Positions 60,101 through 64,000 of a stretch of DNA of 64,000 nucleotides are shown in pieces. Below the pieces are notes generated by a model. That model did not search any database. It was given only the letters and a program-made list of their open reading frames with translations, and was not told the DNA's origin. This stretch comes from Sphingomonas sp. ERG5. Its GTDB lineage: Bacteria > Pseudomonadota > Alphaproteobacteria > Sphingomonadales > Sphingomonadaceae. Position 1 is the first letter of the stretch, and each line of letters opens with the position of its first letter. The stretch is taken from positions 211,805 to 275,804 of the forward strand of contig NZ_JSXI01000063.1 in NCBI RefSeq assembly GCF_000803065.1, in the 5' to 3' direction. A program made the translations under genes and the position numbers.

Positions 60101-61254
60101 CACCGTTTCCCCTCACGCCGCGCGAGATCGGCCATCGCGCTGCCCGCGAGCAGGAAAGCGCCGACACCATAATATTGCGTATCGTCCTTCGCGACCTTGT
60201 CGGGCCGGTCGCTGACCTGCTGCACCCAGCCGAGCTTGCCGTCGGGTTGCACCGCGCGCTGCAGCGCCGCCCACCCCTTGATCGCCGCAGGGCGATAGAT
60301 TTTGCGGTCGAGCACGCCGCTATCGACGCCCCACGCAAAGGCATAAGTGAAGAAGCCGGTGCCGCTCGATTCGGGCGGTGTATCGGCGCCATTGTCGAGC
60401 AGCGAGGGCGCCCAATAGCCATCGGCCTTTTGCAGCGTGACGAGCCGCGCCGCCATGTCGCGGAACAGGTCGATATAATAGGCACGCCTGGGATCATTCG
60501 TATCGAGCACCTGGATGATGCGCACCAGGCCGGCCATCACCCAGCCATTGCCACGGCTCCAGAACAGCTTGCGCCCGGCCGGGTCGCGCCGGTCGAAGAA
60601 GCGGCTGTCGCGGAAGAACAGGTGCTCGCCCTTGTCGAAGAGATAATCGGTGGTGGCGCGGAACTCCTCATGCGCGAAGCTGGCGTAGCGCTGGTCGCCG
60701 GTCGCGCGCGCCATGCGCAACAGGGTAGGCGGCGCCATGAACAGCGCATCGCACCAGCACCAGCGCTGCGTGCACGGCGGATCACCACTGCCCGGCGGAC
60801 CCAGGACAAAAGCCAGATCGCCAGTCGGACGATTGGCGAAGACCTTTTCGAAATAGGCCTGGGCCGGCGCGATCGCCGCTGCCCCCGCGCCATGTTTCGC
60901 ATCCCATAACCAGGCTTGGGCGATCAGTTGGTCATCGGCATGGAAGGGCTTGTCGCCCAGCCGCCATTGCTCCTTCCGGCCAAGATCGAGCAGCGCCTTG
61001 GCATAGACCGGCTTGGGACTACGGTCGGCAAGTTCGGTCAGCGCGGCCCAGAAGGTCGCCTGCTGCCAGTCGCGCGGGTCGCGCACGCTCTTCGCTGCGG
61101 CCGGCATGTGATCGAAGGTGTCGAGATGCGCGAGTTGCCAGTCGGCGACACGCTGGGTGGCGGCAAGGATCGCCGCGCGTTGCGGCATGGCGGGTTCGGC
61201 CGGAGTCGCGGCCGCTGCAACAAGGGCAATCGGCGCGAGAGCGATCATGGACAT
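60100..61254 (-). CDS. GH88/GH105-type unsaturated glucuronyl hydrolase (exported)
   Basis: This protein of about 384 residues has a short signal-like N-terminus (MSMIALAPIALVAAAA). An (alpha/alpha)6 fold follows, with family motifs CTQRWCWCDALFMAPPTLLRMARATGD, WSRGNGWVMAGLVRIIQVL and ESSGTGFFTYAFAWGVDSG. The family removes unsaturated uronic acid from the non-reducing end of lyase products. It probably follows the lyases in this operon. The start is either ATG 61254 or ATG 61248, the latter giving an ATGA overlap with the GH3 stop. Confidence 0.86.
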   Translation of the reverse strand: MSMIALAPIALVAAAATPAEPAMPQRAAILAATQRVADWQLAHLDTFDHMPAAAKSVRDPRDWQQATFWAALTELADRSPKPVYAKALLDLGRKEQWRLGDKPFHADDQLIAQAWLWDAKHGAGAAAIAPAQAYFEKVFANRPTGDLAFVLGPPGSGDPPCTQRWCWCDALFMAPPTLLRMARATGDQRYASFAHEEFRATTDYLFDKGEHLFFRDSRFFDRRDPAGRKLFWSRGNGWVMAGLVRIIQVLDTNDPRRAYYIDLFRDMAARLVTLQKADGYWAPSLLDNGADTPPESSGTGFFTYAFAWGVDSGVLDRKIYRPAAIKGWAALQRAVQPDGKLGWVQQVSDRPDKVAKDDTQYYGVGAFLLAGSAMADLARREGKR

Positions 61255-63722
61255 ACGGCTTTTCCCTTTATCTCGACGATCGCGACCGACGACAAAGTCA
61301 GCCGCATCGTGTTGGCGGTGGTGAGCACGAACGGCGCGCTCACCTTGGACAGATCGGCGCCGACCAGGCAGCCAAACGGTATCGTCAGGGTCTGCCATCC
61401 GCGCCCGGCAAGCGCGGCGAGCGATCTGGTCGCATCGAGCTTACCGGTGCAGCCCGCGCCGCAGTGCAATTCGAGCGCCACCGAGCCGGCAGGCGCAGTA
61501 CCGACCCGTAGCGCAATCGCCAGCGCGAGCGGACCGGTACGGGCCAGATCGACAGGGCGCGGATTGGCGATCAGCACAGCGCCGCGCCCATGACCGCTCC
61601 AGCTGACCTCGCGCGCATCCTCCTGCCGGTCGCGGTCGACCGGGCGGATGGCGATCGAGCCATTGTCGGCGGTACCGGTGACAAGCTGCGGGCTGTCGTT
61701 CGCCCCATCGATCTGCAGCGCGCGCGGCATGGTCGCACGACCGGCATCGAACAATGGGCCGGTCGGCCTGGCAAGCGCGGACAGGTCGATGCCGGAATCC
61801 TCCGACAGCGGCGCGGCCGGGCGGCGATCGGCGAGTGTCAGGCCATAACCATAGGGGTAAAGCGGCGCATAGGTCGCATCGCCGACATTGAGCGGCGACT
61901 GCGTCGCTTTCGCCGGCCAGGAGAAGGACAGCTTGCCGCGAAACTCCTGCTTGCCGAACAGCATGTCGGCGACACCACCGCCCTCCGATCCCGGCAGCCA
62001 TGCCGCGACGAACGCGTCGGCGACATTGATATGGCGATTGACCCAAAGCGGACGCCCGGAAAGGAACACCGCAACCACCGGCACGCCTTGCGCTTTTAAC
62101 CGCCTCATCACGCCAAGCGCGTCGCGATTGTCGTCGAACAGCAAGTCGGCGCGGTCACCCTGGAATTCGGCATAAGGGTCTTCGCCGAACACCATGATCG
62201 CGACATCGGGCTTCACCTTATACTGCCCGTCGATCGCCAGCTCGGCGGTCCCGCCGCCGCCCGCAACGGCGTCGCGCACCCCGGCCCAGATTGATTGCGC
62301 GCCGGGGAAATATTCGGGTTTGGTGCCGGTACCCTGCCAGGTCAGCGTCCAGCCGCCCGATTGCTTGGCGACATCATTCGCGCCATCCCCCGCCACGAGG
62401 ATGCGTGCCGACGCCTTGAGCGGCAGCACGCCCTGATTCTTGAGCAGCACCAGCGATTCTCGCACCGCCTGGCGCGCGATGGCGCGATGTTCGGGCGATC
62501 CGAGCAGATCATATTTTCCCGCCAGCTGCCGGGTCGATGGCGGCCCGGCCTCGAACAATCCGGCACGCAGCTTGACGCGCAGGATGCGCCGCACGGCATC
62601 GTCGAGCCGCGCCATCGGCAAGGCGCCCGAACGCGCCGCGGCAAGCGTGCTGGCGTAGAGCGCGCGCCAGCTATTCGGCGCCATGAACATGTCGAGCCCC
62701 GCCTTCATCGAAGCGGGACAATCAGTCGCGGTGCAGCCGGTCACCTTGGCATGGCCGTCCCAGTCACCGACCACCAGCCCGTCGAAACCCCAGCGGCGCT
62801 TGAGCACACCGGTCAGCAGATCGGAATTGCCGTGCATCTTGGCGCCGTTCCAGCTGGAGAAGGACGCCATGACCGATTGCACCCCGGCATTGAGCGCGGC
62901 GATATAACCGGGGGCATGAAGACGAATCAGATCGGCTTCGGAAATCTGCGCATCGCCGCGGTCGCGGCCATTCAGCGTGCCGCCATCGGCAAGGAAATGC
63001 TTGGCAGTGGCGATGACATGCGCGCCCTTGAGCCAGTCGGCGCTTCCGCGCTTGCCTTGCAAGCCTTCGACATAAGTGGTGGCATAGTCGGCGACGATCG
63101 CAGGGTCCTCGGAGAAGCTCTCATAAGTCCGGCCCCAACGATCGTCGCGCGCCACCGCGATCGTCGGGGCGAAAGTCCAGTCGAGCCCGGTCACGCGCAG
63201 CTCGGCGGCGGTCGCCGCACCGATTCGCCCGATCAGCGCAGAATCCCGCGCGGCGCCCAGGCCGATATTATGCGGGAACAGCGTCGCGCCGACGATGTTG
63301 TTATGGCCATGCACGGCGTCGCTGCCCCACATCACCGGAATGCGCGGCAAATCGCCCTGCGGGCGCATCGATGCGGCATAATAGGCATCGGCGGCGGCAA
63401 CCCAGGCCGAGGCGGGGCCGAATTCGTCGCCACCGGGCGAGGAACTGCCGCCATTGAGCACCGAGCCGAGATGATAGGTCGCGACATCCTCCGACGTGAC
63501 GCTGCCGATATCGCCCTGAATCGTCTGGCCGACTTTCTGGTCGAGCGACATGCGCGCGAGAATCGACTCGATGCGTTTTTCGATCGCTGGATCCACGGGC
63601 GGCGGCGTCACGACCGCCGGCCACTGATTCGGGTGCACGATCGCCGCATCTTGCGCGGCGCTGACCACTGGCACGACGAGCGCAAGCGCCGCTGCACAGC
63701 CGGCCACGGACTTCCAGACCAT
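61245..63722 (-). CDS. GH3 beta-glucosidase with C-terminal galactose-binding-like domain (exported)
   Basis: This 825-residue enzyme has a signal peptide (residues 1-22, VVPVVSAAQ). It has the GH3 N-domain, with RIPVMWGSDAVHGHNN and the nucleophile Asp in GLVVGDWDGHAKV near residue 312, and the C-domain, with ESLVLLKNQGVLPLK and VVAVFLSGRPLWV. From about residue 640 a beta-rich extension (LALAIALRVGTAPAGSVALELH) resembles the ExoP-type terminal domain of marine GH3 exo-glucosidases. It would remove beta-linked glucose from oligosaccharides. ATG 63722 has GGAGG seven bases upstream. It heads the leftward operon and faces manD. Confidence 0.9.
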   Translation of the reverse strand: MVWKSVAGCAAALALVVPVVSAAQDAAIVHPNQWPAVVTPPPVDPAIEKRIESILARMSLDQKVGQTIQGDIGSVTSEDVATYHLGSVLNGGSSSPGGDEFGPASAWVAAADAYYAASMRPQGDLPRIPVMWGSDAVHGHNNIVGATLFPHNIGLGAARDSALIGRIGAATAAELRVTGLDWTFAPTIAVARDDRWGRTYESFSEDPAIVADYATTYVEGLQGKRGSADWLKGAHVIATAKHFLADGGTLNGRDRGDAQISEADLIRLHAPGYIAALNAGVQSVMASFSSWNGAKMHGNSDLLTGVLKRRWGFDGLVVGDWDGHAKVTGCTATDCPASMKAGLDMFMAPNSWRALYASTLAAARSGALPMARLDDAVRRILRVKLRAGLFEAGPPSTRQLAGKYDLLGSPEHRAIARQAVRESLVLLKNQGVLPLKASARILVAGDGANDVAKQSGGWTLTWQGTGTKPEYFPGAQSIWAGVRDAVAGGGGTAELAIDGQYKVKPDVAIMVFGEDPYAEFQGDRADLLFDDNRDALGVMRRLKAQGVPVVAVFLSGRPLWVNRHINVADAFVAAWLPGSEGGGVADMLFGKQEFRGKLSFSWPAKATQSPLNVGDATYAPLYPYGYGLTLADRRPAAPLSEDSGIDLSALARPTGPLFDAGRATMPRALQIDGANDSPQLVTGTADNGSIAIRPVDRDRQEDAREVSWSGHGRGAVLIANPRPVDLARTGPLALAIALRVGTAPAGSVALELHCGAGCTGKLDATRSLAALAGRGWQTLTIPFGCLVGADLSKVSAPFVLTTANTMRLTLSSVAIVEIKGKAVCP

Positions 63723-63752
63723 CCTACATCCTCCCACCGGCGAGCAATTTTA

Positions 63753-63816
63753 TGACACCGGTAACAAAACACTTTTCCTTTTTCGCTGGCTCTGTCAATA
63801 AAGTTGTACGACAACT
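63753..63816. promoter_or_regulatory. Candidate LacI-like and GntR-like operators in the GH3/manD promoter
   Basis: TGACACCGGTAACA (63753-63766) is a near-palindrome with a central ACCGGT. AGTTGT-ACG-ACAACT (63802-63816) is a perfect 6-bp inverted repeat. Both recur upstream of the TonB receptor, so one or two local regulators outside the window may control the whole locus. Confidence 0.6.
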
Positions 63817-63855
63817 ATCGCAACAGCTCGAAAAAACGAGATGGAAGGGAGGCCG

Positions 63856-64000
63856 ATGCCGAAGATCAGGAATGCCCGGGTCATCGTCACATGCCCCGGC
63901 CGCAATTTCGTCACCCTGAAGATCGAGACGGATCAGGGCGTTTACGGCATTGGCGATGCGACGCTCAACGGCCGCGAACTTTCGGTGGCGAGCTATCTCA
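63856..64000 (+). CDS. manD: D-mannonate dehydratase (partial, enolase superfamily)
   Basis: The first 48 codons of a rightward gene run off the right edge. The N-terminus MPKIRNARVIVTCPGRNFVT and the following VYGIGDATLNGRELSVASYL match the capping domain of ManD/RspA-type D-mannonate dehydratases. These convert D-mannonate to 2-keto-3-deoxygluconate in glucuronate catabolism. ATG 63856 is preceded by GGGAGG. It is divergent from the GH3 operon and shares its operators. Confidence 0.85.
   Translation, partial: MPKIRNARVIVTCPGRNFVTLKIETDQGVYGIGDATLNGRELSVASYL

Overview
The window is GC-rich DNA from what is most likely a member of the Sphingomonadaceae (Sphingomonas-like Alphaproteobacteria). 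Four large TonB-dependent receptors, secreted polysaccharide-degrading enzymes, NodT-type outer-membrane lipoproteins, MmyB-type XRE and SRPBCC/ArsR pairs, and tightly overlapping operons (ATGA, TGATG and GTGA junctions) all fit. No rRNA, tRNA, CRISPR array, transposase or phage gene was seen. The species is inferred, not shown.

Layout. 1-3.3 kb: end of an unknown gene, a small Lys/Ala-rich protein, an ArsR-SRPBCC pair with its operator over the start codon, and two tandem DUF899 proteins. 3.4-8.7 kb: the most notable locus, a self-contained type I secretion system for a 42-residue double-glycine-leader peptide (4989-5117): divergent TolC-like outer-membrane protein, HlyD adaptor and a C39-peptidase ABC transporter. 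8.7-20.2 kb: POT transporter, GNAT and AraC genes, two divergent siderophore-type receptors with Fur-like boxes between them, an XRE regulator facing a membrane protein across a palindrome, a saccharopine-dehydrogenase-like/DUF4166 protein, a DCC-family protein and another GNAT. 20.5-29.7 kb: dctA-TonB receptor-SGNH hydrolase in one operon, facing dctB-dctD; the DctD homologue lacks the GAFTGA loop.

30-46 kb: LytS/LytTR two-component pair, beta-propeller protein, TetR beside a NIPSNAP pair, azlCD facing a GlxA-type regulator, an ABM monooxygenase, an exported beta-helix protein, an orphan PqqD-like protein beside a small leader-like ORF, and a TetR-controlled tripartite EmrAB/NodT efflux operon. 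46-49.3 kb: exported serine hydrolase, a gene-free stretch with two diverged copies of an element built from 11-bp repeats, a frameshifted membrane-protein gene and a small membrane protein.

49.3-64 kb: a polysaccharide/uronate utilisation locus. Reading leftward: GH3, GH105, an uncharacterised lyase-like protein, TonB receptor, alginate-lyase-family protein, aldose 1-epimerase, second alginate-lyase-family protein, FAH-family hydratase and ExuT-like MFS transporter; facing them at the right edge is the start of D-mannonate dehydratase. The likely flow is outer-membrane import of uronate-containing oligosaccharides, periplasmic lyase and unsaturated-glucuronyl hydrolase/beta-glucosidase cleavage, inner-membrane hexuronate uptake and catabolism through mannonate. 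Two candidate operators are repeated in front of both transcription units of the locus.
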